From contig CAJUOQ010000024.1 of NCBI GenBank assembly GCA_910588235.1, forward strand, positions 1 through 36,406: DNA of 36,406 nucleotides, in the 5' to 3' direction. The notes beneath the pieces were generated by a model. The model had not been told where the DNA came from and did no database searches. It worked only from the letters and a program-made list of their open reading frames with translations. Shown in pieces: positions 24,948 through 33,337 of the stretch. The stretch comes from an uncultured Atopostipes sp. Its GTDB lineage: Bacteria; Bacillota; Bacilli; Lactobacillales; Carnobacteriaceae_A. The position numbers and the translations under genes are program-made. How positions within the stretch are numbered: position 1 is the first letter of the stretch; each line of letters begins with the position of its first letter.

Positions 24948-26105
24948 TTAGTAGCGTAAGATAGCGGCGATCGATATGCCTTCTGGTGTTTCATTCTCAT
25001 CTAAGATATAGACAGCGCCATCGGTTCGAAGGACGTTTTGTACGACTTGTTGAACAAAGTCATTTCTATCATCTTCTCGATCATAACGACCTTCAGCTGT
25101 AATGGTTCCAGGAATCTCGAAATCTTTTTCAAGATAGAGAGTCTCGATTCGTCCTTCTAAACTAGCAGCCGTTAAGTCGTCTGGAATATTTTCAATCCGA
25201 TTCTCAGGTGTCGTTTCATTTAAACGATCCAATAGTTGATTTCGCTGATAAGCAACAATTTCGTCGATTGTTTCAACCGCCCGTTCTTGGATTTCATTTT
25301 TATTCATATTCGCTGCTGAACCGTTGATGCCTGTATCTGCTAGATATTCATTGGTTGAAATATCTCTAAATACCGCTTGGTTTTCTTCGACCGTATAGAC
25401 GATAAGGGGTAATTGTTCTTCATTTGAATAATGATCATAAACAAATTTATCAACAATACGGAAATAATTTTCACGGTCAATATCTTTTTCAGCACTTGTT
25501 TCACCATGTCCGTGGAAGAATTGACTTGTGCCGCCTTGTCCAGCGCCACGGCTTCCAGCCCCACGACTGTAAGAACCGAAGTTTAAACTACCGCCGTCTT
25601 TTTCCGTTCCCAGCGCGGTTTCTAAGTCCACAGGAGCATCTTCAATTTCATCAATCGGAAGCTCTTCGATATGGTTACCATGTCCTTCAAATAAACGAAT
25701 GCTTTCCTGATTCAATACAAGGAGATGATAGTCTCTTGTATATTGATAGTTAGAAGCTAGGGGAAGAACATAAGGTAATTCACTGATTTGTACTCGATCG
25801 TTTACAGGAATAGCGAGATGGTAGAAGTAAATATCATCTACCGTTACGTAAACAACTAAGCTTCCAAGAAATTGCACCAGTTCATCACGGTCACGATCAA
25901 CAATATCTAATTGTTCTAATAATTGATCTTTTTCTTCTAAATCAGAATCTTTTAATTCTTTTCTTGCCTGATTAACAAGATTTTCAAATTGAATGCGATC
26001 TTTATCGTTTGTCAATGTTGTCGCATGCAATTCCATTGCAAGCGTAATGTAAGTCGTATTCTCTTGTTGTAATTCTTCAGTTGGAAAATTAAATAATTGT
26101 TCCAT
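24948..26105 (-). CDS. Bacterial archaeo-eukaryotic release factor (baeRF) family protein
   Basis: A 385-residue soluble acidic protein. The C terminus, with GAVYILDENETPEGISIAAILRY split by a short turn, looks like the L7Ae-like third domain of eRF1/Pelota relatives and ends in the AAILRY typical of baeRF proteins. The middle has YHLLVLNQESIRLFEGHG and a glycine-rich loop (171-202) with RGAGQGG and FHGHGE, followed by EKDIDRENYFRIVD, where eRF1-type domains carry their catalytic loop. The N-terminal 75 residues are helical. baeRF proteins are thought to act on ribosomes, but most are uncharacterised. The family is assigned from memory of motifs, so treat it as probable. Single gene, converging on the ABC-F gene. 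Confidence 0.65.
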   Translation of the reverse strand: MEQLFNFPTEELQQENTTYITLAMELHATTLTNDKDRIQFENLVNQARKELKDSDLEEKDQLLEQLDIVDRDRDELVQFLGSLVVYVTVDDIYFYHLAIPVNDRVQISELPYVLPLASNYQYTRDYHLLVLNQESIRLFEGHGNHIEELPIDEIEDAPVDLETALGTEKDGGSLNFGSYSRGAGSRGAGQGGTSQFFHGHGETSAEKDIDRENYFRIVDKFVYDHYSNEEQLPLIVYTVEENQAVFRDISTNEYLADTGINGSAANMNKNEIQERAVETIDEIVAYQRNQLLDRLNETTPENRIENIPDDLTAASLEGRIETLYLEKDFEIPGTITAEGRYDREDDRNDFVQQVVQNVLRTDGAVYILDENETPEGISIAAILRY

Positions 26106-26145
26106 AGTATATCACTGCCTTTCTATATTGTCATTTCTATATTAA

Positions 26146-26185
26146 CACAGAGCATTATTCTTTTGAAAGCAAGACGCTGTAAGCG
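26146..26185 (-). promoter_or_regulatory. Candidate promoter for the baeRF-like gene
   Basis: On the minus strand TTCAAA is followed after 17 bases by TAATAT (about 26142-26170), roughly 40 bases before the start codon. The match is modest. Between here and truB the gap also holds an AT-rich dyad (TTTATTT/AAATAAA around 26242-26256, flanked by CTTCT/AGAAG) with no assigned role. Confidence 0.35.
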
Positions 26186-26305
26186 CCCCTCATTAAAAAT
26201 AATAGAACTTCGAAAATGCGCTATTCTCATACTTCTAAAGCTTTATTTAAAATAAAAGAAGGGGGATGAATCAGCCATTTAAAAACAGATAAATAGGCAT
26301 CTATT

Positions 26306-26334
26306 TTAGTTTAGGGTGCCTGGTATGATATAAT
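26306..26334 (+). promoter_or_regulatory. truB-ribF promoter (extended -10)
   Basis: A perfect TATAAT at 26329-26334 is preceded by TGA, an extended -10. The -35 region at 17 bases (TTAGTT, 26306-26311) is poor. Transcription would start about 30 bases before truB. Confidence 0.6.
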
Positions 26335-26370
26335 ACCAAAGGAAATCAAACATAGAATCGAAGTGATAAA

Positions 26371-27288
26371 ATGTTAGAAGGAATTATACCTCTTTGGAAA
26401 GAAAAAGGAATGACTAGTTTTGGTTGTGTGCGTGCAATTCGTAACATCTTAGGGATGAAGAAAGTTGGCCATGCGGGCACATTAGACCCAGAAGTGGATG
26501 GTGTGTTGCCAATCGCTGTGGGCTCAGCAACAAAAGTCTTGGAATATATGTTGGAAGGGGACAAAACATATACGGGGGAAGTGAAGCTTGGTTTTTCAAC
26601 TTCCACTGAAGATGCAACGGGTGAAATTATCGAGCGACTTGATGTGATCGAAGAGATACTAGAAGAAAATGTCGATAAAGTCCTCCAAAATTTTGTCGGT
26701 AAAATTGAGCAAACCCCTCCGATGTATTCAGCGGTCAAAGTACAAGGAAAAAGATTATATGAATATGCCTTTGAAGGCATTGAAATTGAACGTCCTTCCC
26801 GTGAAGTTGAAATCTATTCCGTTCAAAGGACTTCAGCAGTTACTGCTGATCCAAAGGAAAAAACTGCGCGCTTTTCTTTTGAAGTAACTTGTAGTAAAGG
26901 GACTTATATTCGAACGTTAGCCGTCGATATTGGAAAAGAGCTGGGTTATCCAGCACATATGTCTCAACTGACTCGCCGTAAAAGTGGGCTTGTTGAAGCT
27001 GTACAAACGTATACTTTAGCCGAAGTAAGAGAAGCGATGAACGCAGGAAACATTGACGAAGTTTTATTGCCAATTGATTATGGTTTAACGCAGTTTTCAA
27101 AAACGTCGATCTCAGACGATTTGTGGATCAGAGTGAAAAATGGCGCTTTGCTCGATAAAGAAGAAATCAAAGCGGATGAATATCCCGTCCTTTTAACTTA
27201 TCATGATACCATTATTGCTCTTTATGATGTCCATCCAACCAAAACCGGAAAATTAAAGCCAAGAAAAATGTTTAGAACAGAACTGTAG
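26371..27288 (+). CDS. truB: tRNA pseudouridine(55) synthase
   Basis: A 305-residue TruB that converts U55 of the tRNA T-loop to pseudouridine. The catalytic motif GHAGTLDPEVDGVLP holds Asp39. KTYTGEVKLG, TPPMYSAVKVQGKRLYEYA and the later CSKGTYIRTLAVDIGKELG are the other conserved blocks, and a PUA-like region ends the protein. ATG start with a weak GAAGTGA upstream. The ribF start region follows directly after the stop, in the common truB-ribF pair. Confidence 0.97.
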   Translation: MLEGIIPLWKEKGMTSFGCVRAIRNILGMKKVGHAGTLDPEVDGVLPIAVGSATKVLEYMLEGDKTYTGEVKLGFSTSTEDATGEIIERLDVIEEILEENVDKVLQNFVGKIEQTPPMYSAVKVQGKRLYEYAFEGIEIERPSREVEIYSVQRTSAVTADPKEKTARFSFEVTCSKGTYIRTLAVDIGKELGYPAHMSQLTRRKSGLVEAVQTYTLAEVREAMNAGNIDEVLLPIDYGLTQFSKTSISDDLWIRVKNGALLDKEEIKADEYPVLLTYHDTIIALYDVHPTKTGKLKPRKMFRTEL

Positions 27289-27300
27289 GTGCATGACAAA

Positions 27301-28254
27301 TTGAAATTAATAAAAATAAAGCATCCTTATGATAAGGATGAAATCATTGATGAGGAGATCGTACTTATCTTAGGTTTTTTTGATGGTGTTCATTTAGGCC
27401 ATCAAAAAGTCATTCGAGAAGGCCTGAAAATTGCCAAAGAACGAGGGATAAAAGCAGCGCTCATGACGTTTAATCGTCGTCCTAAATTGATTTACCAAAA
27501 AATGAAGCCGGAAGAATATACATACTTAACGCAACCTCAACAAAAATATGCCATCCTTGAAGAGTTAGGGTTAGATATTGTCTATGAAGTTTTTTATAAT
27601 TCAGAATTTGGAAATCTACGTCCTCAAGCCTTCGTAGATCAGTATATCGTTGGTTGGCATGCAGCAGTTGTCGTTGCTGGCTATGATTATACCTATGGTA
27701 AGCCTGAAATTGCTTCTATGGAACATTTACCCGAATATGCGAAAGATCGTTTTGAAATTGTACAAGTGGGCGAAGAAAAGATGGTGGATCAGTCGATCAG
27801 TTCCACAGCCATTCGCTCTTATATTCAAAATGGATCCATCGAAAAAGCAAATGATATGCTAGGTTACTTCTATGAAACACTGGGATTCGTTGTTCGTGGA
27901 GATGCTAGAGGAAGGGAATTAGGCTACCCCACAGCGAATATTCATTCTCATCCATATACCTTGTTACCAAAAGTAGGAATTTATGCGGTCTGGTTTACGG
28001 TGAAAGGCAAACGGTACAAAGGCATGGCTTCCATCGGCTATAATGTGACCTTTTTAGATCCACAGGACGTTACCGTTGAAGTCAATATCCTCGACTTTAA
28101 TGAAGAAATATATGGCGACAATGTCAAAGTAGAGTGGGTCGCTTACTTGCGTGGAGAAGAAAAATTCGAAAACGCAGAGAGCTTAATTGAACAGTTAAAA
28201 CAAGATGAAATAGATGCCAAACAAATTTTAGAAGAAACCGCGAAAAAGGAATGA
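27301..28254 (+). CDS. ribF: Bifunctional riboflavin kinase / FAD synthetase
   Basis: A 317-residue RibF that makes FMN from riboflavin and then FAD. The N-terminal nucleotidyltransferase domain has LGFFDGVHLGHQKVI and ISSTAIRSYIQNGSIEKA. The C-terminal flavokinase domain has RELGYPTANIH and VGIYAVWF. A GTG directly after the truB stop (27289) is in frame. The TTG at 27301 is preferred because TAGGTG (27286-27291) is then nine bases upstream and the protein begins MKLIKIKHPYD like its relatives. Only 26 bases separate its stop from the hrcA promoter, with no terminator seen. Confidence 0.95.
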   Translation: MKLIKIKHPYDKDEIIDEEIVLILGFFDGVHLGHQKVIREGLKIAKERGIKAALMTFNRRPKLIYQKMKPEEYTYLTQPQQKYAILEELGLDIVYEVFYNSEFGNLRPQAFVDQYIVGWHAAVVVAGYDYTYGKPEIASMEHLPEYAKDRFEIVQVGEEKMVDQSISSTAIRSYIQNGSIEKANDMLGYFYETLGFVVRGDARGRELGYPTANIHSHPYTLLPKVGIYAVWFTVKGKRYKGMASIGYNVTFLDPQDVTVEVNILDFNEEIYGDNVKVEWVAYLRGEEKFENAESLIEQLKQDEIDAKQILEETAKKE

Positions 28255-28280
28255 ATTTATACTTTTTAAACCCTTTTACG

Positions 28281-28309
28281 TTGACAGTTTTAATGAATTT
28301 TGTTAAATT
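28281..28309 (+). promoter_or_regulatory. Sigma-A promoter of the hrcA chaperone operon
   Basis: A consensus TTGACA (28281-28286), a 17-base spacer and TAAATT (28304-28309) preceded by TGT. Transcription should begin near 28315, just before the CIRCE element, which is the classical arrangement. Confidence 0.85.
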
Positions 28310-28320
28310 ATATACAGTGA

Positions 28321-28347
28321 TTAGCACTCGGCCATGTCGAGTGCTAA
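28321..28347 (+). promoter_or_regulatory. CIRCE operator (HrcA binding site)
   Basis: A perfect TTAGCACTC (28321-28329), nine-base spacer, GAGTGCTAA (28339-28347). It matches the CIRCE consensus at every arm position. HrcA binding here should repress the operon until heat shock. It lies in the transcribed leader, so it can also form an RNA hairpin. Confidence 0.97.
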
Positions 28348-28390
28348 TTTGTTGAAAAGTAATTGTCTTTCAAGCGAAAGGATGTTGCGC

Positions 28391-29428
28391 ATGTTGACAC
28401 AGAGACAATTATTAATATTATATAAAATTATCGAACATTTTACAGAAGATGGTCAACCGGTCAGTTCGAAAACACTTGTAGACGAAGGTTTCGTCGCTGC
28501 AAGTTCAGCAACGATCCGGAACGAAATGAGTGTTTTGGAGGAATTGGATTATATTCAAAAAGTCCATAGTTCATCCGGACGAGTACCGTCAGTAAAAGGG
28601 TACCGTTTTTATGTGGATCACCTCTTACGGCCCAAGAATGTTCGTGAAAATGAAAAAATGCGTATAAGAGATACGATGGATTCTCATATCTTTCAAATGA
28701 GTGACGTCTTTTATCAATCCGCTCAATTATTATCTGAATTAACTAATTACACAGCGATTGTTTTAGGCCCTCAATCCAATCTCAATACGTTGACAGGATT
28801 TAAAATAGTTCCTTTAAATAGCAAACAAATGATGCTTGTTTTACAGTTGGATAATTATGAAGTACAAAACATGCTCTTCAAAATTCCTTATGGGTTAAAA
28901 CCCGAACATGTAAAACAAGTGACAGATTTTATAAATAAGAATCTTGTCGGAGAATCATTAACGACCGTTTACTATGCTTTACGAAATGATTTACCGAAAA
29001 TGTTTGAAAAGTATTTAGCGATGAATTGGAACGTCACTGAAATGCTTGAAAAGACATTGCGACGATCAAATCAAGAGCAGATGTTTGTTTCGGGTAAAAT
29101 GAATTTACTTGATTTTATGGAAGATATGGAACTTCGCCAAGTAAAAGATCTTTATAATTTACTCGATAATGAAGGGACGTTAATCACACTCTTTAACTCG
29201 TTATATGATGAAGAAGAAACCATTGATATTCGAATTGGGAACGAACTTGAGCATCGTTTATTTGAACCATTTTCTCTAATCACGGTGCCTTATTCTGACG
29301 ATCATTTTGGAGGCGGCTTTATTGCCGTACTTGGTCCCACGAATATGACGTACGATTCGACCTTAGGAGCGATTCAATTATTACGAGAAGAGTTATTAGA
29401 TAAGTTAGAAGATTTTTATTTAGATTAG
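28391..29428 (+). CDS. hrcA: Heat-inducible transcription repressor HrcA
   Basis: A 345-residue repressor that binds CIRCE and is kept active by GroEL. The N-terminal winged helix covers MLTQRQLLILYKIIEHF to VSSKTLVDEGFVAASSATIR, and the LDYIQKVHSSSGRVPSVKGY segment follows. The C terminus has the conserved FGGGFIAVLGPTNMTYDSTL. Upstream in-frame ATGs exist at 28334 (inside CIRCE) and 28382. The AAAGG at 28376-28380 lies one base before the latter but ten before 28391, and the family start is MLTxRQ, so 28391 is chosen. First gene of hrcA-grpE-dnaK-dnaJ. Confidence 0.96.
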   Translation: MLTQRQLLILYKIIEHFTEDGQPVSSKTLVDEGFVAASSATIRNEMSVLEELDYIQKVHSSSGRVPSVKGYRFYVDHLLRPKNVRENEKMRIRDTMDSHIFQMSDVFYQSAQLLSELTNYTAIVLGPQSNLNTLTGFKIVPLNSKQMMLVLQLDNYEVQNMLFKIPYGLKPEHVKQVTDFINKNLVGESLTTVYYALRNDLPKMFEKYLAMNWNVTEMLEKTLRRSNQEQMFVSGKMNLLDFMEDMELRQVKDLYNLLDNEGTLITLFNSLYDEEETIDIRIGNELEHRLFEPFSLITVPYSDDHFGGGFIAVLGPTNMTYDSTLGAIQLLREELLDKLEDFYLD

Positions 29429-29447
29429 GGTTTGAAAACTTTATTGA

Positions 29448-29489
29448 TTTAAAATAACCACTGTATGTGCTACTATTAAGTAGTGCATA
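29448..29489 (+). promoter_or_regulatory. Dyad and possible internal promoter between hrcA and grpE
   Basis: TATG-TG-CTACT (29464-29474), four bases, then AGTAG-TG-CATA (29479-29489) form a symmetrical 11-base dyad. As RNA all eleven positions can pair, with two G-U. TTTAAA-17-TACTAT with a TGC extension (29448-29476) overlaps it as a weak promoter. It is not a CIRCE element. Confidence 0.4.
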
Positions 29490-29514
29490 ACGAATGAAAG
29501 AAGGTAGAGTACAT

Positions 29515-30063
29515 TTGACAGATAAAGAAAAAGATTTCGAAGAGGAAGAAGTGACTTCAGCAGCAGACGCAGAAGTTGAAGAAGAATCTACATCATCTGA
29601 TACCGAAATCGAAGATAAAATAGCTAAATTAGAGCAAAAATTAGAAGAACAAGAAGATCAAAATCTGCGCTTACAAGCAGAGATCCAAAATATGCGACGT
29701 CGTAATCAAAAAGAACGAGAAATTGCTACGCGCTATCGTTCACAAGACTTAGCAAAAGAGATATTGCCCGTTATTGATAACTTAGAGCGTGCATTAGAGA
29801 CGGAAGCAACGGATGAAGCCAGTAAAAACTTAAAACAAGGAATCAATATGGTTCTAGATAGTTTTTACAAAGCCCTTGAACATGCAGGCGTCGAGGAAGT
29901 GGAAGCAGAAGGACAACCGTTTGATCCGAATTTCCACGAAGCCTACGCACAGGTTCCTACAGAAGAAGGACAAGAAAGTGGTATGGTTGCACAAGTCTTT
30001 GAAAAAGGTTATAAATTACATGACCGTGTTTTACGCGCGGCAAAAGTTACAGTAACAGAATAA
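29515..30063 (+). CDS. grpE: Nucleotide exchange factor GrpE
   Basis: A 182-residue GrpE that releases ADP from DnaK. A very acidic N-terminal tail (about 1-35) leads into a long coiled-coil (KLEQKLEEQEDQNLRLQAEI, about 37-56, and on), then the four-helix part and a beta-wing ending RVLRAAKVTVTE. The start is uncertain: an ATG at 29494 has no ribosome-binding site, whereas GAAGG lies about ten bases before the TTG at 29515, giving MTDKEKDFEEEE. I favour TTG. Confidence 0.93.
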   Translation: MTDKEKDFEEEEVTSAADAEVEEESTSSDTEIEDKIAKLEQKLEEQEDQNLRLQAEIQNMRRRNQKEREIATRYRSQDLAKEILPVIDNLERALETEATDEASKNLKQGINMVLDSFYKALEHAGVEEVEAEGQPFDPNFHEAYAQVPTEEGQESGMVAQVFEKGYKLHDRVLRAAKVTVTE

Positions 30064-30099
30064 ATTATAAATTATAAAAGGTAAAAGGAGATATTCATT

Positions 30100-31938
30100 A
30101 TGGCAAACATTATTGGTATTGACTTAGGGACTACAAACTCAGCAGTTGCTGTTCTTGAAGGCGGAGAACCAAAAATAATCGCTAATAAAGAAGGAAATCG
30201 TACAACACCATCTGTTGTTGCATTTAAAGATGGTGAAATTCAAGTAGGTGAAGCTGCTAAACGTCAAGCAATCACCAATCCAAACACAATCATGTCTATC
30301 AAGAGACATATGGGTGAAGATTATAAAGAAACAATTGAAGGAAAAGACTACACTCCTCAAGAAATTTCTGCTTTAATTTTACAACACTTAAAAGGTTATG
30401 CAGAAGAGTATCTAGGAGAAGAAGTAACTAATGCAGTTATTACGGTTCCTGCTTACTTCAACGACGCTCAACGTCAGGCAACAAAAGACGCGGGTACAAT
30501 TGCTGGTCTAGAAGTTGACCGTATTGTTAACGAACCAACAGCTGCTTCACTTGCTTATGGTTTAGATAGTGAAGAAGAAGAAAATATCCTTGTCTTTGAC
30601 TTGGGTGGAGGAACTTTTGACGTTTCGATCCTAGAATTAGGGGACGGAGTCTTTGACGTTCTTTCAACAGCTGGTGACAACGAGCTAGGTGGGGACGACT
30701 TCGACGACAAAATCATTGATTATTTAGTCGATTCATTTAAATCAGAAAATGGTATTGACTTATCAAATGATAAAATGGCGCTACAACGTCTAAAAGACGC
30801 TGCAGAAAAAGCGAAAAAAGAATTATCAAGTGTTTCATCAACGCAAATTAGTTTGCCATTTATTTCAGCAGGAGATGCTGGACCATTACACTTAGAGCAA
30901 ACATTAACACGTGCTAAATTTGATGAATTAACACAAGATTTAGTAGACCGTACAAAAGAACCTGTACGTCGTGCATTAAGTGATGCAGGTCTTTCAAAAT
31001 CAGACATCGATGAAGTCATCTTAGTCGGTGGTTCAACACGTACACCAGCAGTAGTCGAAGCTGTAAAACAAGAAACAGGTAAAGAACCAAACCGTTCAGT
31101 AAACCCTGACGAAGTTGTTGCGATGGGTGCTGCTGTACAAGGCGGAGTGATCTCTGGTGATGTAAAAGATATTGTTTTACTTGACGTAACGCCTCTTTCA
31201 TTAGGAATTGAAACAATGGGTAACGTATTTACAAAATTAATTGAACGTAATACAACAATCCCAACAAGTAAATCACAAGTATTCTCAACAGCAGCAGATA
31301 ATCAGCCAGCTGTAGACATTCACGTCTTACAAGGTGAACGTCCAATGGCTCCAGATAACAAAACACTTGGTCGTTTCCAATTAACGGATATTCCACCAGC
31401 ACCACGTGGCGTTCCTCAAATTGAAGTAACCTTCGATATCGATAAAAACGGTATTGTAACAGTTTCAGCAAAAGACCAAGGAACTGGAAAATCACAAAAC
31501 ATTACGATTAAATCTTCTTCTGGTTTAACTGATGAAGAAATCGACCGTATGGTTAGCGACGCGGAAGAAAACGCAGAAGCAGATGAAAAACGTAAAGAAG
31601 AAGTTGAACTTCGAAACGAAGCAGACCAATTAGTCTTCCAAACAGATAAAACATTAAAAGACTTAGAAGGTAAAGTGGATGAAGAAGAAGTTCAAAAAGC
31701 AGAAGCAGCTCGTGATGAGTTGAAAGACGCAATTGAAGCAGACGATTTAGATTTAATCAAAGAAAAACGAGATGCATTAAACGAAATCGTCCAAGACTTA
31801 ACCGTCAAACTCTATGAACAAGCAGCAGAACAGCAACAAGCCCAAGAAGGCGAAGCTGGAGCTGACGACTCATCTGATGATGAAGACGTTGTCGATGCTG
31901 ACTTTGAAGAAGTAGACGACGAAGAAGACGAAGAGTAA
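30100..31938 (+). CDS. dnaK: Chaperone protein DnaK (Hsp70)
   Basis: A 612-residue Hsp70. The ATPase domain begins IIGIDLGTTNSAVAVLEGGE and shows VPAYFNDAQRQATKDAG, VNEPTAASLAYGLD, LVFDLGGGTFDVSIL and LVGGSTRTPAV. The interdomain linker DIVLLDVTPLSLGIE leads to the substrate-binding domain and a helical lid with an acidic DDEEDEE-type tail. Like other Gram-positive forms it lacks the insertion seen in proteobacterial DnaK near residue 80. AAAGGAG precedes the ATG. It works with the GrpE and DnaJ proteins encoded on either side. Confidence 0.98.
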   Translation: MANIIGIDLGTTNSAVAVLEGGEPKIIANKEGNRTTPSVVAFKDGEIQVGEAAKRQAITNPNTIMSIKRHMGEDYKETIEGKDYTPQEISALILQHLKGYAEEYLGEEVTNAVITVPAYFNDAQRQATKDAGTIAGLEVDRIVNEPTAASLAYGLDSEEEENILVFDLGGGTFDVSILELGDGVFDVLSTAGDNELGGDDFDDKIIDYLVDSFKSENGIDLSNDKMALQRLKDAAEKAKKELSSVSSTQISLPFISAGDAGPLHLEQTLTRAKFDELTQDLVDRTKEPVRRALSDAGLSKSDIDEVILVGGSTRTPAVVEAVKQETGKEPNRSVNPDEVVAMGAAVQGGVISGDVKDIVLLDVTPLSLGIETMGNVFTKLIERNTTIPTSKSQVFSTAADNQPAVDIHVLQGERPMAPDNKTLGRFQLTDIPPAPRGVPQIEVTFDIDKNGIVTVSAKDQGTGKSQNITIKSSSGLTDEEIDRMVSDAEENAEADEKRKEEVELRNEADQLVFQTDKTLKDLEGKVDEEEVQKAEAARDELKDAIEADDLDLIKEKRDALNEIVQDLTVKLYEQAAEQQQAQEGEAGADDSSDDEDVVDADFEEVDDEEDEE

Positions 31939-31967
31939 TTTGTAAGGACAGCGTATAAAACTTAAGG

Positions 31968-32026
31968 AATACATTTGTTGAGAGAAAGCTGAGAGAATTC
32001 TTTTGGCTTTCTCTTTCCAATGTATT
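31968..32026 (+). promoter_or_regulatory. Nested stem-loop in the dnaK-dnaJ intergenic region
   Basis: AATACATT (31968-31975) pairs with AATGTATT (32019-32026) and encloses AGAGAAAGC (31981-31989) paired with GCTTTCTCT (32006-32014). Both stems are perfect. No T-run follows directly, so it is not a standard terminator. It may be a processing or stability element that sets the dnaJ level below dnaK. Confidence 0.7.
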
Positions 32027-32068
32027 GAAGGCGATGCGCTGATTTTTTAGATATAGACGGAGGACAAA

Positions 32069-33226
32069 ATGGCTGAAAAAAAAGATTTTTATGATGTACT
32101 AGGCGTCTCGAAAGACGCATCGCAAGATGAAATAAAAAAAGCATACCGACGACTATCTAAAAAATATCACCCAGATTTAAATGACGCTCCAGACGCTGAA
32201 GATAAATTCAAAGAAGTAGCAGAGGCTTATGAGACGCTTTCTGACGAATCCAAACGATCACAATATGATCAATTTGGACATGCTTCAACGGATCCTAACT
32301 TTAATGGTGGCGGATTCGGTGGCCAAGGTGGATTTGGCGGAGGAGATGCATTCTCTGGTTTCGATGATATTTTTAGTCAGTTTTTCGGTGGTGGCCGATC
32401 TGCTTCACGTGATCCAAATGCGCCAAGAAAAGGTGAAGACTTACAATATGTAATGGATTTATCTTTTGAAGAGGCAATTTTTGGTAAATCGACCACCATA
32501 AAATATAACCGAGAAGATACTTGTCATAACTGTGATGGAAGTGGCGCTAAACCAGGTACAAGTCCAAAAACTTGTCCACGATGTAGCGGAGCAGGGCACG
32601 TGAATGTGGAACAAAACACACCATTTGGTCGTGTCATGACTCAAACAACTTGTCCCGACTGTCATGGAACTGGACAGATTATTGAAGAGAAATGTTCAGT
32701 CTGTGGAGGAAGCGGACATGAAACTAAACGTCATTCAGTTTCAGTCGATGTTCCAGCCGGAGTAGAAGATGGCAATCAAATCCGTCTTCAAAACCAAGGA
32801 GATGCTGGTCGAAATGGTGGTCCTCATGGAGACTTATTTATTGTCTTCCGTGTGAAACCATCCGAAACATTTAAGCGACAAGGAACTGAAATTTATTATG
32901 AACTCCCGATTAATATCGTCCAAGCGACACTTGGTGATGAGATAGAAGTGCCGACGGTTCATGGGAAAGTCAAATTAAAAATACCTGCGGGTACACAACC
33001 GGGAACAACTTTCCGATTACAAGGGAAAGGGGCTCCTTCTGTACGTGTCAAACGGACAGGAGACCAACACGTCAGAGTGAAGGTCGAAATCCCGAAAAAA
33101 CTTTCAAACGAACAAGCAGAAGCTTTACGTGAGTTTGGAAGAGAAAGTGGTTATGACAAAACCGAAGAACAAAAAAGTGGCTCTTTCTTTTCTAAAGTAA
33201 AAGATGCTTTTTCCGATAAAGATTAA
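32069..33226 (+). CDS. dnaJ: Chaperone protein DnaJ (type I Hsp40)
   Basis: A 385-residue full-length DnaJ. The J domain (1-70) holds the HPD triad at 34-36, which stimulates DnaK ATPase. A Gly/Phe-rich region follows (GGGFGGQGGFGGGDAF). The zinc-finger domain has four CxxCxGxG repeats: CHNCDGSG, CPRCSGAG, CPDCHGTG and CSVCGGSG. The two beta-sandwich client-binding domains and a dimerisation tail complete it. CGGAGGAC lies just before the ATG. It is the last gene of the HrcA operon. Confidence 0.98.
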   Translation: MAEKKDFYDVLGVSKDASQDEIKKAYRRLSKKYHPDLNDAPDAEDKFKEVAEAYETLSDESKRSQYDQFGHASTDPNFNGGGFGGQGGFGGGDAFSGFDDIFSQFFGGGRSASRDPNAPRKGEDLQYVMDLSFEEAIFGKSTTIKYNREDTCHNCDGSGAKPGTSPKTCPRCSGAGHVNVEQNTPFGRVMTQTTCPDCHGTGQIIEEKCSVCGGSGHETKRHSVSVDVPAGVEDGNQIRLQNQGDAGRNGGPHGDLFIVFRVKPSETFKRQGTEIYYELPINIVQATLGDEIEVPTVHGKVKLKIPAGTQPGTTFRLQGKGAPSVRVKRTGDQHVRVKVEIPKKLSNEQAEALREFGRESGYDKTEEQKSGSFFSKVKDAFSDKD

Positions 33227-33241
33227 TAATTTTAACTAAAT

Positions 33242-33325
33242 GATAGTCAACAATGTCCATTGAACACGAGAAGGTATAGGTATATTCGAGTGTAATAAAA
33301 TGTAAGTTGTTGACTATCTTTTTTT
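33242..33325 (+). terminator. Terminator after dnaJ with an unusually long structured loop
   Basis: GATAGTCAACA (33242-33252) pairs with TGTTGACTATC (33308-33318), followed by seven T's. The 55 bases between hold an inner hairpin, ACAC-GA-GAA with TTC-GA-GTGT, whose unpaired GA/GA can form tandem sheared G-A pairs. Confidence 0.75.
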
Positions 33326-33337
33326 ATAAAGGATTGC

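Noticed and set aside
26186..26370. Small RNA or riboswitch before truB
   Set aside because: The AT-rich dyad at 26242-26256 is short and has no T-run or conserved core that I recognise. It is mentioned only as a loose dyad.
31939..32068. A second CIRCE or separate heat-shock promoter before dnaJ
   Set aside because: No TTAGCACTC/GAGTGCTAA arms and no good -35/-10 pair are present; only the nested hairpin is.
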